This document shows, piece after piece, positions 55,556 to 63,460 of a stretch of 64,000 nucleotides of DNA. This DNA is from Niastella yeongjuensis. Its GTDB lineage: Bacteria > Bacteroidota > Bacteroidia > Chitinophagales > Chitinophagaceae. Made by a program: the position numbers and the translations under genes. The stretch is taken from positions 248,001-312,000 of the forward strand of contig NZ_FOCZ01000005.1 in assembly GCF_900110245.1 (NCBI RefSeq). Reading direction: 5' to 3'. Within the stretch, counting starts at the first letter, position 1. Each line of letters begins with the position of its first letter. The notes below the pieces were generated by a model, which did no database searches, was not told the DNA's origin, and saw only the letters and a list, made by a program, of their open reading frames with translations.

Positions 55556-55875
55556 ATTCCTAACTGCCGGCGCCCCTCGGAGGAGATCAATTCGAAATTC
55601 CATTTGGGCTCCCACACCAGGTTCACCTCAACAACATGATCGGTGAATTGCTGCGCCAGTACATTTTTAACGCCTTCCACAATAGCTTCGCCCATGGGAC
55701 AATGCGGGGTAGACAGGGTCATTATAACCTCAATTGTTTGCGGTGTAAAGATAAGGTCATAGATGAGCCCCAGGTCCATAATATTTACAAAAAGCTCAGG
55801 GTCCATCACCGAATACAACAGCTCCAGCGCCTGCAACTTTTCCTTGTTATATATAGTATCAGTTACTACTTCCAT
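55552..55875 (-). CDS. MIP18/DUF59 family metal-sulfur cluster assembly factor
   Basis: A 107-residue protein (ATG 55875, MEVVTDTIYNKEK; a TTG nine nt upstream is in frame). It has the family pattern VMDPELFVNIMDLGLIYDL (about 18-36) and TLSTPHCPMGEAIVEGVKNVL, with the conserved Cys, and VNLVWEP near the end. SufT and PaaD-like members help mature Fe-S clusters. The gene overlaps the upstream membrane-protein gene by 17 nt and the ferredoxin gene by 4 nt, so it is translationally coupled on both sides. This fits a role in cluster repair within the operon. Confidence 0.9.
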   Translation of the reverse strand: MEVVTDTIYNKEKLQALELLYSVMDPELFVNIMDLGLIYDLIFTPQTIEVIMTLSTPHCPMGEAIVEGVKNVLAQQFTDHVVEVNLVWEPKWNFELISSEGRRQLGI

Positions 55876-57127
55876 TGGTATCAATTTTATAAAACAGGAT
55901 CACGCCTACATTATATACATACAAACAGGCCGTTATTATCCAGGCTACCAGCGCAATTCTGATAAGTACCACACAGGCCAGTGAAATACCGGCAATCAGC
56001 AACAGCAAGGCAATTAAAAAACACCAGAATTGATATTGCACCAGCTGTTCCTTATACAAATGTTTGGGCATGGGTACTTTCACTTTTCCATTCAGTTGTC
56101 TGAACTTATTGTTCCATACAATAAAGGGAAGGGTTTTAAATGTTTTTCCGAGAATGATCCCTGTCATCCAACCCATAAACAACAACGTGCCCATTACTAT
56201 TGCCCAGCGTTTATCGTTGCTGCCATACAAGAGCGGCAATACAACAAAAGCGCCCAGCAAACAAACAAAGGACAGGCCGGTCTGTTTCATTTGCCAGTCT
56301 GTTTTTTTGCGAACCCTGTTCTTATATACATCTGCCAGGTACAATACCCAGGCTACTGCGCCCACGGCTATGATCAATTCATAAAACAATCCCCGGGTTG
56401 AAATGCCGTTGAAATAGGCATCGGCGAGAAAAAGCACCAGTCCTCCGTTTTGACAATAAAACGCATATTTCATCAATGGCTCTTTTGCCGATTTACCCAG
56501 CAGGAACATGGGCACCAGCCGGGCACTAACGCCAGTGATCAGTTGCAGAAACCAACCTGCCAGCCCCGCATGGGCATGCAGCTTTAATACATCGATGTGG
56601 TTCATGGGGATGAACGGAAAGCGCAGGTTGATGGCCAGTAACAAGCCAACCACCACCGTAAACATCAACCAGGCTGCTGAGCTCACAATAAACTTAGCCG
56701 CCTGCCTGTTGCACTGACCAGACGTATGGTATACATTCACCGCATACAGGACGGCAGCGGTTACAACCAGTGCACCACCCGTTATCATGGGCCAGCCAAC
56801 CCAAAAGAACCAGAAACTGATCACCAGTAAAACAGCGCCGGCAGTAAGCGCATAAAACGAAATAACCGCCAGCAATGGACTGTAGATATCGCGTTCGCAT
56901 ATAACCGGCATCAACTGGTAGCCGGCGCCGAAAATGATCATGGTGCCCCATCCTAATACAGCCGTGTGCACTACGGCCAGCAAGTGCGGACTAAAATAAT
57001 GTCCCGTTAAATCACCGGCCGATAAAAAAAGCAACAAACAAAGCACCACGAAAAAAAGCGCCCCCGTGGCGTAAAAAGGAATTACTGCTTTCGGCGGGGG
57101 CGCTTTACCAATATTTAGATCTGACAT
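55859..57127 (-). CDS. Polytopic membrane protein resembling haem-copper oxidase subunit I / NnrS-like
   Basis: A 422-residue protein with about 12 hydrophobic segments and conserved histidines on helices: HLLAVVHTAVLGWGTM (about 48-63) and HIDVLKLHAHAGLAGW (about 180-195). This pattern occurs in proteins annotated as oxidase subunit I-like and in NnrS-type proteins of NO-response clusters; there is no HH pair or CuB set as in a true oxidase. It is therefore more likely an accessory haem-binding or NO-resistance protein than an enzyme. It sits 5 nt after the DUF2249 gene and overlaps the DUF59 gene. Confidence 0.7.
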   Translation of the reverse strand: MSDLNIGKAPPPKAVIPFYATGALFFVVLCLLLFLSAGDLTGHYFSPHLLAVVHTAVLGWGTMIIFGAGYQLMPVICERDIYSPLLAVISFYALTAGAVLLVISFWFFWVGWPMITGGALVVTAAVLYAVNVYHTSGQCNRQAAKFIVSSAAWLMFTVVVGLLLAINLRFPFIPMNHIDVLKLHAHAGLAGWFLQLITGVSARLVPMFLLGKSAKEPLMKYAFYCQNGGLVLFLADAYFNGISTRGLFYELIIAVGAVAWVLYLADVYKNRVRKKTDWQMKQTGLSFVCLLGAFVVLPLLYGSNDKRWAIVMGTLLFMGWMTGIILGKTFKTLPFIVWNNKFRQLNGKVKVPMPKHLYKEQLVQYQFWCFLIALLLLIAGISLACVVLIRIALVAWIITACLYVYNVGVILFYKIDTNGSSN

Positions 57128-57132
57128 AAAGG

Positions 57133-57957
57133 TTAAGATTGATAGATCAACAACCGGACATCGGTGTCACCGGCCGTATACACAAGAATGTTATAGGCTT
57201 TATCGCCCAATTCTTCCAGCAAATACACCGGTATTCTTTTGTGATAAACCAGCAGCGCATAACCGGTGGGCAGTTTGCCCAATGCCTCCAGGATCATTTG
57301 CATAGGCACCGGCATTTCATAAGGCCGTACATCAATGGTATGTAAACGTTCTGAACCAAACTGGTTGCAGGCATTGGTAAAATCTACCTGGGTGCCATGC
57401 ACCACGGGTGAAGCTGTTTCTTCTTTCGCTTTATTATTTTTCCCTTTCAGGAACCAGGTGCGATAATGATCTGCCTGAACTGTTTCTGTAAAACAGGAAG
57501 CACCATTTTTCTGCAGCAGATCGATCAGCGGAAAAGGAATGAACGAATTGACAACACACAGCGCATTCCCTTCCTTTAACGATTTATACTGTTGCATGAT
57601 CTCTTTTAAAGGATCTTTACCATTACTGATGATGGGCCGCACATCGATCGTTTCTTTTTGCGTGTCAGCAAGGGTGTTGAACCAGGCAGGGATTGGTTCC
57701 CCGCCCGACTCATTTGTACCCTCTTCTTCTGATGTGACCCAACTAAAACCTAACGGTGCCAGCGCTTTTTTGAAATCTTCCACCGGGCAGCCGCCCATTT
57801 TTGCCGCTTCGGCAATGCTAACCCGCCCCGCCATTAAACTGCGCAACACGGGGTTGCGCAGTTTTTCCAATGGTTTTGCCAGGGAAGCGATTACGTCAAT
57901 ACCTGCTTTATTGGCTTTTATGATCGCTGCTATTTTAGTAGTGCTGTTAATAACCAT
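57133..57957 (-). CDS. DUF1858 plus two DUF2249 domains
   Basis: A 274-residue soluble protein. The N-terminus (about 1-70) is DUF1858-like, with LEKLRNPVLRSLMAGRVSIAEAAKMGGCPVEDF. Two DUF2249 copies follow, starting TIDVRPIISNGKDPLKEI (about 113) and TIDVRPYEMPVPMQMI (about 205). The TIDVRP opening is the family hallmark and a Cys or His-rich end is typical; the first copy keeps a Cys-containing loop. DUF2249 proteins accompany Ric/hemerythrin and NO-reductase genes in many bacteria, but their reaction is unknown. It lies 15 nt after ric. Confidence 0.88.
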   Translation of the reverse strand: MVINSTTKIAAIIKANKAGIDVIASLAKPLEKLRNPVLRSLMAGRVSIAEAAKMGGCPVEDFKKALAPLGFSWVTSEEEGTNESGGEPIPAWFNTLADTQKETIDVRPIISNGKDPLKEIMQQYKSLKEGNALCVVNSFIPFPLIDLLQKNGASCFTETVQADHYRTWFLKGKNNKAKEETASPVVHGTQVDFTNACNQFGSERLHTIDVRPYEMPVPMQMILEALGKLPTGYALLVYHKRIPVYLLEELGDKAYNILVYTAGDTDVRLLIYQS

Positions 57958-57972
57958 AAAAAATTGTTTTAC

Positions 57973-58923
57973 TTATGCAGCCAGTTCCCGTTCCAGCCCA
58001 AGTGCTTTGGGGAACAGGATATTATTTTCCAGGTGAATGTGCCTTAACAGATCAGCCTCAAACTCCTGCAGTTTGCTGAATAAAAAGGAATAAGAGTTGC
58101 AGGCATTGGCCGGAAGTGTATAATCATTGGTGAGTTCGCGAAATGCATTCAATTCTTCACCGGTGTGTTCATGTTCAGCTTCCATGGCCTGCACCGGTGA
58201 AGCCACAGAAAACGCGCTCCTGAATTGCACGCCCTGTTTCTTTTTAGTCACCAGGTCTTTCACATAAGGGAACAATACTATTTCTTCTTTTTCCAGGTGC
58301 GATAACAGATCTGCCAGGCATTGCTGTACGCCTAATGCGAGGTGTACCAGTTCCGGATGGTGATCGCCATGTCTGTTCGCCACTTTCAGGGCCAGTTCTT
58401 CGATCATTTTGGCGTTCTCTCGAACATATTTGTGGTGAATGTTTACAATGTAGTCGGCCAGAAAATCGAGGTCCCAGGTATTGAAATCATGTTCGGCTTT
58501 GTTACGCGTGGTGGTGTCAAAGTTTTCTAAAGCAGTGTCCAGTTGTTCCGGGGTAATACCCACTTCTTCACATGCCTGTTTCACTGTTTTTTTACCGCCG
58601 CAGCAAAAGTCGATGCCCAGTTTTTTAAACACTTCCGCTTTGCGAATGTCTTTGGCAACAATTTGCCCTACGGTAATCCCTTTCTCAGCGGGCGCTGGTT
58701 TGGCCAGTGCTACGCGCCACCAGTCGGGTCCCTGCTCCAGGTAATCCCAGGTAAAGGTATTGCCTCGTTCACCCAGCAACTGGTAATACAGGGGTTTGGG
58801 GTCATGGTCGTTGAGGATGGTAAAAGATTCACCGGCGCCCAGGGCATCGAAGCATTGAAAAATTGTAGGGTGCTTTAACCGGGGTTCTATTTTTGTTACG
58901 TCGAGTATTTCCGCGATTATCAT
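57973..58923 (-). CDS. ric: Ric/ScdA-type iron-sulfur cluster repair di-iron protein with DUF2249 fusion
   Basis: Cytoplasmic repair protein that restores Fe-S clusters damaged by NO or oxidants. The 316-residue order is DUF2249 (about 1-75, DVTKIEPRLKHPTIFQ...), ScdA_N/DUF542 with FKKLGIDFCCGGKKTVKQACEEV (about 95-117) and a hemerythrin-like di-iron domain (about 155-300) with helical His/Glu ligands HHKYVREN, HHPELVHLALG, HLEKEE, EHEHTGEEL and HIHLENNILFP. The N-terminal DUF2249 is an addition to the classical YtfE/ScdA. It sits in the NsrR-type operon, consistent with NO stress. Confidence 0.93.
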   Translation of the reverse strand: MIIAEILDVTKIEPRLKHPTIFQCFDALGAGESFTILNDHDPKPLYYQLLGERGNTFTWDYLEQGPDWWRVALAKPAPAEKGITVGQIVAKDIRKAEVFKKLGIDFCCGGKKTVKQACEEVGITPEQLDTALENFDTTTRNKAEHDFNTWDLDFLADYIVNIHHKYVRENAKMIEELALKVANRHGDHHPELVHLALGVQQCLADLLSHLEKEEIVLFPYVKDLVTKKKQGVQFRSAFSVASPVQAMEAEHEHTGEELNAFRELTNDYTLPANACNSYSFLFSKLQEFEADLLRHIHLENNILFPKALGLERELAA

Positions 58924-58950
58924 AATTCAACATTTATAGTGTTAGAAATA

Positions 58951-59364
58951 TTATTTATCAAGTGGTATAGCGGCTGAGGTTATCAGGTAGTAAGCGGCCC
59001 AGGCAACAAAACCGATGAGGATCAAAAAGATCCAGAAGGGAATGCTTTGGGGTGTTTCACTGCCAATGATCAGGAAATTTTTTTGATCGCCTTTACCATA
59101 AGCATTTACCATAATGGGCACCTTGCCGTCTACTACGGCATTCTCTTTTATGCCCTCGATGGCAATGGCCGGACCGTTCCGCACTTCAAAAGGAATGATA
59201 CGGATGCCTTCTTTGCCCGATGGATCGCGGCTTACGATGCGCAGCGTATGCTGGCCATCGGTTAACCGGGTGGTATCCAGTTCAAACTGAACAGGGGTTT
59301 GCAATTCAGCTACCGGTTTTAATTCGTCATCCACAAAAATGGTTACGGAGCTTTTCTCTTTCAT
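58951..59364 (-). CDS. C-terminally anchored protein with an Ig-like domain, unknown
   Basis: A 137-residue protein. Residues about 5-105 form a beta-sandwich (VTIFVDDELKPVAE, DGQHTLRIVSRDPSGKEGI, VEVRNGPAIAIEGI), followed by one TM helix (about 112-130) and a short tail. It starts MKEKSS without a signal peptide, so topology is uncertain; the domain may be periplasmic with an unusual insertion. No family was recognised. It is co-transcribed between the CxxC membrane protein (1-nt gap) and ric (27-nt gap), so a role in assembly of the CcoN-like complex is possible. Confidence 0.7.
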   Translation of the reverse strand: MKEKSSVTIFVDDELKPVAELQTPVQFELDTTRLTDGQHTLRIVSRDPSGKEGIRIIPFEVRNGPAIAIEGIKENAVVDGKVPIMVNAYGKGDQKNFLIIGSETPQSIPFWIFLILIGFVAWAAYYLITSAAIPLDK

Positions 59365-59365
59365 A

Positions 59366-59626
59366 TCATTCGTTGTTTAAAATGAATTGTTTAATATGAC
59401 CGGGTGCCTGTTCGCCTGGCCGTATCAGCCACTTTACCGAATAATAAAGGGCCAGTACAGTAAGGGCCAGGGCCACACAAACAATTACATAATCCCATCG
59501 GCTTTCGGGGCCGGTACCATGTGTTATGCCTTGCAGCAGGCGGGGCTGCTGGCGTTTACAGGCCGGACAGGCCAACACCGGTAACTTCATCAACAAAACC
59601 ACTGTCAGGAGCCAGCTAGCTTTCAT
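59366..59626 (-). CDS. Small membrane protein with CxxC near its N-terminus
   Basis: An 86-residue protein: hydrophobic N-terminal segment (about 3-18), then CPACKRQQP (about 20-28), a TM helix (about 48-65) and a basic C-terminus. The CxxC could bind metal or take part in redox exchange with the neighbouring cytochrome, like small accessory subunits in oxidase operons. Its ATG overlaps the cytochrome stop (59623-59626, ATGA). No family was recognised. Confidence 0.75.
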   Translation of the reverse strand: MKASWLLTVVLLMKLPVLACPACKRQQPRLLQGITHGTGPESRWDYVIVCVALALTVLALYYSVKWLIRPGEQAPGHIKQFILNNE

Positions 59627-60639
59627 TTTTTATCTTTTGTTAGTGATTGTACTTTTTCAACAAGCAGCTTTACCTGATCGGGCGTTACTTTTTTTGCGTT
59701 GTTGCCCCAGCTTGTTTTTTCATGATTCATGATGGCAGCTACTTCTTCGGGCGTAAGGTTGTTATTGGTACCTACCGGTGGCATAGGTCCGAAGCCTTCC
59801 TGCATGCGGCCCGTATAGCCATTCATAATGATGTCTACCATCAGTTCGGGATTGTTGTCCAATACCACTGAACTGCCTTTTAGTGCCGGGAAAGCGCCTT
59901 TTAACCCTTCCCCATTCTGCTGGTGACAACCCTGGCAATTGGCAGTGTACAGGGCGGCTCCATCCAACTCGATTGTTTTGCTGCCTCCCGTTGTAACCGC
60001 TTGTTGTTTTTTATACAGGAATTCGGGGGTGGCACGGCCATCCGGCAACGCCACCTGTTTCAGCGATTGCAGGTAAGCAACCAGGTCAAGCGCCTCAGCG
60101 GAAGCTACTATTTTTCCGCCCTCCTCATCTCTTGCTTCAGCAGGTACGTTTACCACCACATCTTCTTTGGCAGGGTTTTCTTTTATTATAAACAACCACG
60201 GATAGGCCGGCATAATGGATTGTTGCACTACTATGCGTGGATTATACAAATGCGTAAGGTGCCAGTCGATAGCGGGTTGACGCAACCCGATATTGGTAAG
60301 ATCGGGCCCTGTGCGTTCCGTACCCATCAGCGTAGCCGTATTCCGCCAGGTATCTATGCGATGGTTTCGGGCATAATCGGCCGCAATACCCGGCCGCGTA
60401 CCCCATACTTTATCCATATCCACATTGCGCACCTGCTGGGTATGACAGGCCACACAGCCGTTGGCGATATAAACAGCTTTGCCGCGAACAGCACTGGCAG
60501 AAAGAGGTTCTGATTGCGGCAGGGGCGCATTGTTCTCCTGATTGTGCAGCGCCGGTAGAACAGCGACGAATACGGTTAACGTGGCAAAGAGTACGGCCGC
60601 TGCCCTGAACAGTTTTTTGTGATTGTTAAATAGTTCCAT
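59623..60639 (-). CDS. Dihaem cytochrome c fused to FixO/CcoO-like domain
   Basis: A 338-residue membrane-anchored cytochrome. N-terminal TM helix (about 10-30), first haem site CVACH (62-66) in a FixO-like domain with YARNHRIDTWRN, GPDLTNIGLR, WHLTHLYNPRIVVQ and MPAYPWLF, and a second haem site CQGCH (235-239) in a C-terminal cytochrome c domain ending before residue 335. ATG 60639 is chosen over TTG 60645. It probably feeds electrons to the CcoN-like subunit encoded 6 nt upstream. Separate ccoO and ccoP genes are absent, so it may replace both. Confidence 0.9.
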   Translation of the reverse strand: MELFNNHKKLFRAAAVLFATLTVFVAVLPALHNQENNAPLPQSEPLSASAVRGKAVYIANGCVACHTQQVRNVDMDKVWGTRPGIAADYARNHRIDTWRNTATLMGTERTGPDLTNIGLRQPAIDWHLTHLYNPRIVVQQSIMPAYPWLFIIKENPAKEDVVVNVPAEARDEEGGKIVASAEALDLVAYLQSLKQVALPDGRATPEFLYKKQQAVTTGGSKTIELDGAALYTANCQGCHQQNGEGLKGAFPALKGSSVVLDNNPELMVDIIMNGYTGRMQEGFGPMPPVGTNNNLTPEEVAAIMNHEKTSWGNNAKKVTPDQVKLLVEKVQSLTKDKK

Positions 60640-60645
60640 AATCAA

Positions 60646-62718
60646 TTATTCAGCACTAAGAATATTTTGTTCGTTGTTTTTGTGTTGGGTTTTCAGTTGT
60701 TCCAGGGCCAGGTCCTTAACATCAGGCACACCCGAACCGGAAAGCATTTTATACATGTTCCAGGCAAAGAACAGGTGCGAGAGCCACATGAGGCTGCCCC
60801 CTATTGCCCGCCAGAGCCAGTATGGCGCCATAAACACCACTCCATCGATAAATGGTTTGCCTTCCTTCCACATCAACCCTTTTAAGGTAGCCCCATACAT
60901 CAGCGGTACCGTGTATACCAGCAGGCCTGCCAGGGCCAGCCAGAAATGGGTACCTACTGTTATTTGCGGCGCTTCTTTGCCGGTAAGGCGGGGCACAATG
61001 GCGTAGATACAAGCCCACAGTAAGAAAGAAATGATGCCATACATGGTGATGTGCGAGTGCGCTACTGTAAAATCGGTGAAGTGCCAGATCAGGTTGGTGG
61101 ACCGGAATGCTTCGGCTGTACCCTGCAGCGAGCCCGTAAAATAAAAGATAACACCTACCAGAAAGAAAGGCAGCGTATAACTGGAAGAGATCTTATGCCG
61201 GCTGGCGCTGAAGGTCATCAGAAAGTTGGTAGTACCAGCCACCACGGGAATGATCATACCGGCGCTTCCTACAATGGCCACGGTTTGCAACCACCAGGGA
61301 ATGGAACTGAATACAAAGTGGTGCGTACCGATCAATGTATAGAACACAATTTGCGCCCAAAACGCCAGGATCCCCAAACTGTAAGAGTAAATGGGCCGGT
61401 TCAGCTGCTGGGGCAGAAAATAATATACGAGCCCCAGTGTAAATAACATGAACCACATACCTACTGCCTGGTGCATATAATAACCCTGCACAATGGTTTC
61501 ACCCAGGCCATCCTGCCAAAACGGTAAATAACCAACCGTTACAATAATGGCCGTAAAGATGAGTGCAGAAACAATATACCAGTTGGAGATGTAAATTTCT
61601 TTGGTCGTTCTTCTGGCAATGGTTTGTAAAAAATTGCCGAGCGAAATCAACAAGCCCAGGGCAAACAACGCCATTACCGGCCAGATCCATTCGCGGTACT
61701 CCCCACCTGCGTTATTGATGCCTGCCATTAAAGTGAGCGTGCCCAACACCAACGCTGCATTGATAAGAATAAGCGACCACCAACCCTTGCGGATACTCGC
61801 GATTGTATTATTACCCACGCGTGGCACTACATAATAAGCCAGGCCCAGCATGGCCATGGAAGCCCAACCCCAGAACACTACATTGGTATGTACAGGCCGT
61901 AACCGGCCAAAGCTCAACCAGCTTACATGATCGGCATCGGGCGCCATGAACTTGACGCCGATATACTCGCCCACACTGGTGCCAAACACCAGCCAAAAGC
62001 TGGCGCATCCTAAAAACCAAAGTACCAGTTTACTTAACTCCCCCGATACCGGTGGACGTTGCACGGCTTTCTTTTTGAGCGGAACAAAAGGCAGGCTGTC
62101 GTTGTTTTGCACATTGCCCAATAAACCTTTTTCATCATCAGCCTGCTCCCTGCCTGCCAGTTCATAATTGGTCAACTGGTATTCCAATGCCTGTTTGCGT
62201 TTAACCAGGGAGGTAACAATATCCTCATCCGCCGCTGCCAGCTGTTCAACCAGCTGCTCGGCTTCATCCCGCACCAGTTTATACCGTTGCTGCCTGATAA
62301 CCCGTAATACCCTTGCTGCAAGGATCAATACCCCCACACATACGGGAATGGCAATCAACACCAGGGTGATCAACACACCTGTTTCACTCCACATGGAATG
62401 GACGCTCTTTGCAGTTGGTTGGGCCAAACCGTTTAGCGGTTGCAATAAAGCCTGGCTCAACAACAGCGCTGCCAGCAGCGCTGCCTTTTGATTGTTTTTA
62501 CGAAAAGACAATAACTGTGTCAACTGACTACGGTCAAATTGTTGCAGATACGCACGCAGTGGCTTACAATGTCCATCCTGCCTGCTTTTACGGCTTGCAG
62601 CCAGCAGCTGCTTTACTCTGATGGCCAGTATTAAACTCGCGCCCAGCATTACAATAAAGAGTAGCAGCAGACAGGCGAGCAGCCCCGCGCTTGAATGAAT
62701 GGAAAAAAACGCCTTCAT
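60646..62718 (-). CDS. CcoN-like haem-copper oxidase/NO reductase subunit I with long N-terminal extension
   Basis: A 690-residue membrane protein, about 210 residues longer than CcoN. Residues about 1-210 hold three hydrophobic segments and a charged coiled stretch. The core then shows the low-spin haem ligand region RPVHTNVVFWGWASMA, CuB-type histidines YYMHQAVGMWF and GTHHFVFSSIP, and the haem region IWHFTDFTVAHSHITMYG. A Tyr aligns with the cross-linked Tyr of cbb3 (WAQIVFYTLIGTHH versus WALIFTYMWAGPHH), so the core is oxidase-like, yet the gene sits in an NO-response operon. It could be an O2 reductase made for nitrosative stress, or an NO reductase. Confidence 0.85.
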   Translation of the reverse strand: MKAFFSIHSSAGLLACLLLLFIVMLGASLILAIRVKQLLAASRKSRQDGHCKPLRAYLQQFDRSQLTQLLSFRKNNQKAALLAALLLSQALLQPLNGLAQPTAKSVHSMWSETGVLITLVLIAIPVCVGVLILAARVLRVIRQQRYKLVRDEAEQLVEQLAAADEDIVTSLVKRKQALEYQLTNYELAGREQADDEKGLLGNVQNNDSLPFVPLKKKAVQRPPVSGELSKLVLWFLGCASFWLVFGTSVGEYIGVKFMAPDADHVSWLSFGRLRPVHTNVVFWGWASMAMLGLAYYVVPRVGNNTIASIRKGWWSLILINAALVLGTLTLMAGINNAGGEYREWIWPVMALFALGLLISLGNFLQTIARRTTKEIYISNWYIVSALIFTAIIVTVGYLPFWQDGLGETIVQGYYMHQAVGMWFMLFTLGLVYYFLPQQLNRPIYSYSLGILAFWAQIVFYTLIGTHHFVFSSIPWWLQTVAIVGSAGMIIPVVAGTTNFLMTFSASRHKISSSYTLPFFLVGVIFYFTGSLQGTAEAFRSTNLIWHFTDFTVAHSHITMYGIISFLLWACIYAIVPRLTGKEAPQITVGTHFWLALAGLLVYTVPLMYGATLKGLMWKEGKPFIDGVVFMAPYWLWRAIGGSLMWLSHLFFAWNMYKMLSGSGVPDVKDLALEQLKTQHKNNEQNILSAE

Positions 62719-62736
62719 ATAGAATAATTAAATACC

Positions 62737-62763
62737 TTTTTATCTTCTATTGGAGCAAAAAAA
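62737..62763. promoter_or_regulatory. NsrR/Rrf2 operator candidate, site 1 (CcoN-like gene)
   Basis: Contains TTTATCTTCTATTGG (62739-62753), identical to site 2, followed by GAGCAAAAAAA. It starts 21 nt upstream of the CcoN-like ATG. Confidence 0.55.
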
Positions 62764-62765
62764 TA

Positions 62766-63197
62766 TCAACGCTTAAGGAATACCAATTTATGCTCCAGCT
62801 GCTCACTGAATTCACCCAAATGGGTAGAGCGCAGCAATTTTGAGATGGCATCACGGATCTTTTTGAACTCATTGTGCAGGGGACATGGCTTTGTTTCTGA
62901 GCATTGTTTCAGCCCCAGGCCACAACCAGTAAAGATCTGATCGCCATCGATGACATGAACTATATCGGCAAGCGTGTGTTTGCGGGATTGCGCATCGAGA
63001 TAAAAACCACCGGTAGGCCCTTTTTGTGATTGTATGATCCCCTTCCGGCTTAACTCCTGCAGGATCTTTGCAATAAAATGTTCCGGCGAATCAATGCCAG
63101 CCGCTACTTCCTTAATACCTATGCGCGAACCGTCAGCAGTTTTCTGCGCTATAAATATTACACCCCGTATTGCATATTCACAAGTTTTAGAGAACAT
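62766..63197 (-). CDS. nsrR: Rrf2 family regulator, NsrR-like
   Basis: A 143-residue winged-helix regulator from ATG 63197 (MFSKTCEYAIRGV). The HTH (about 25-60) is followed by a dimerisation helix. Three cysteines Cys92, Cys99 and Cys105 (C-X6-C-X5-C) match the cluster ligands of NsrR, the NO sensor that loses its Fe-S cluster on nitrosylation. It lies upstream of the nine-gene operon, and the same motif precedes both this gene and the operon. Together these argue that it represses both until NO appears. IscR-type members are the alternative, but the Cys spacing and context favour NsrR. Confidence 0.88.
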   Translation of the reverse strand: MFSKTCEYAIRGVIFIAQKTADGSRIGIKEVAAGIDSPEHFIAKILQELSRKGIIQSQKGPTGGFYLDAQSRKHTLADIVHVIDGDQIFTGCGLGLKQCSETKPCPLHNEFKKIRDAISKLLRSTHLGEFSEQLEHKLVFLKR

Positions 63198-63247
63198 ATC
63201 ACTGGCATTGTTTGACCCCACAAAGATAATCACAAAACAATAAAAGA

Positions 63248-63277
63248 CAAATTTATCTTCTATTGGCGCTCAAAAAA
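63248..63277. promoter_or_regulatory. NsrR/Rrf2 operator candidate, site 2 (regulator gene)
   Basis: TTTATCTTCTATTGG (63252-63266) identical to site 1, plus GCGCTCAAAAAA. On the minus strand a TAAATTTG -7-like box (63248-63255) overlaps its downstream end, which would suit repression by blocking polymerase. Confidence 0.55.
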
Positions 63278-63296
63278 TTGGTGCGGCAGGCGTGAA

Positions 63297-63393
63297 TTCG
63301 TTACCGGTTACCAGTTACCGGTCACCGGGTCCTTATTGCAGACAGCTGATTGTATTTTGTCTTCCCGGAAACCGGAAACCGGCAACCAGTGAC
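63297..63393 (+). repeat. Inverted 7-nt word arrays upstream of the NsrR-like gene
   Basis: Left arm TTACCGG / TTACCAG / TTACCGG / TCACCGG (63300-63328). Right arm, in inverted orientation, GGAAACC / GGAAACC / GGCAACC / AGTGACT (63366-63393). About 37 nt lie between them. Confidence 0.7.
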
Positions 63394-63394
63394 T

Positions 63395-63428
63395 AAAACA
63401 GCCAGGTAACTATTGCTACCTGGCTGTT
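63395..63428 (-). terminator. Terminator of the hydrolase gene
   Basis: Perfect 12-bp stem AACAGCCAGGTA (63397-63408) / TACCTGGCTGTT (63417-63428), then TTTT on the minus strand, 33 nt after the stop. Confidence 0.75.
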
Positions 63429-63460
63429 CCAATCTCTATCCAATTATTTTATTTATTTTC

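Noticed and set aside
55556-55615. Longer ferredoxin start inside the DUF59 gene
   Set aside because: The extension does not resemble ferredoxins, and the ATG at 55555 is coupled to the previous stop.
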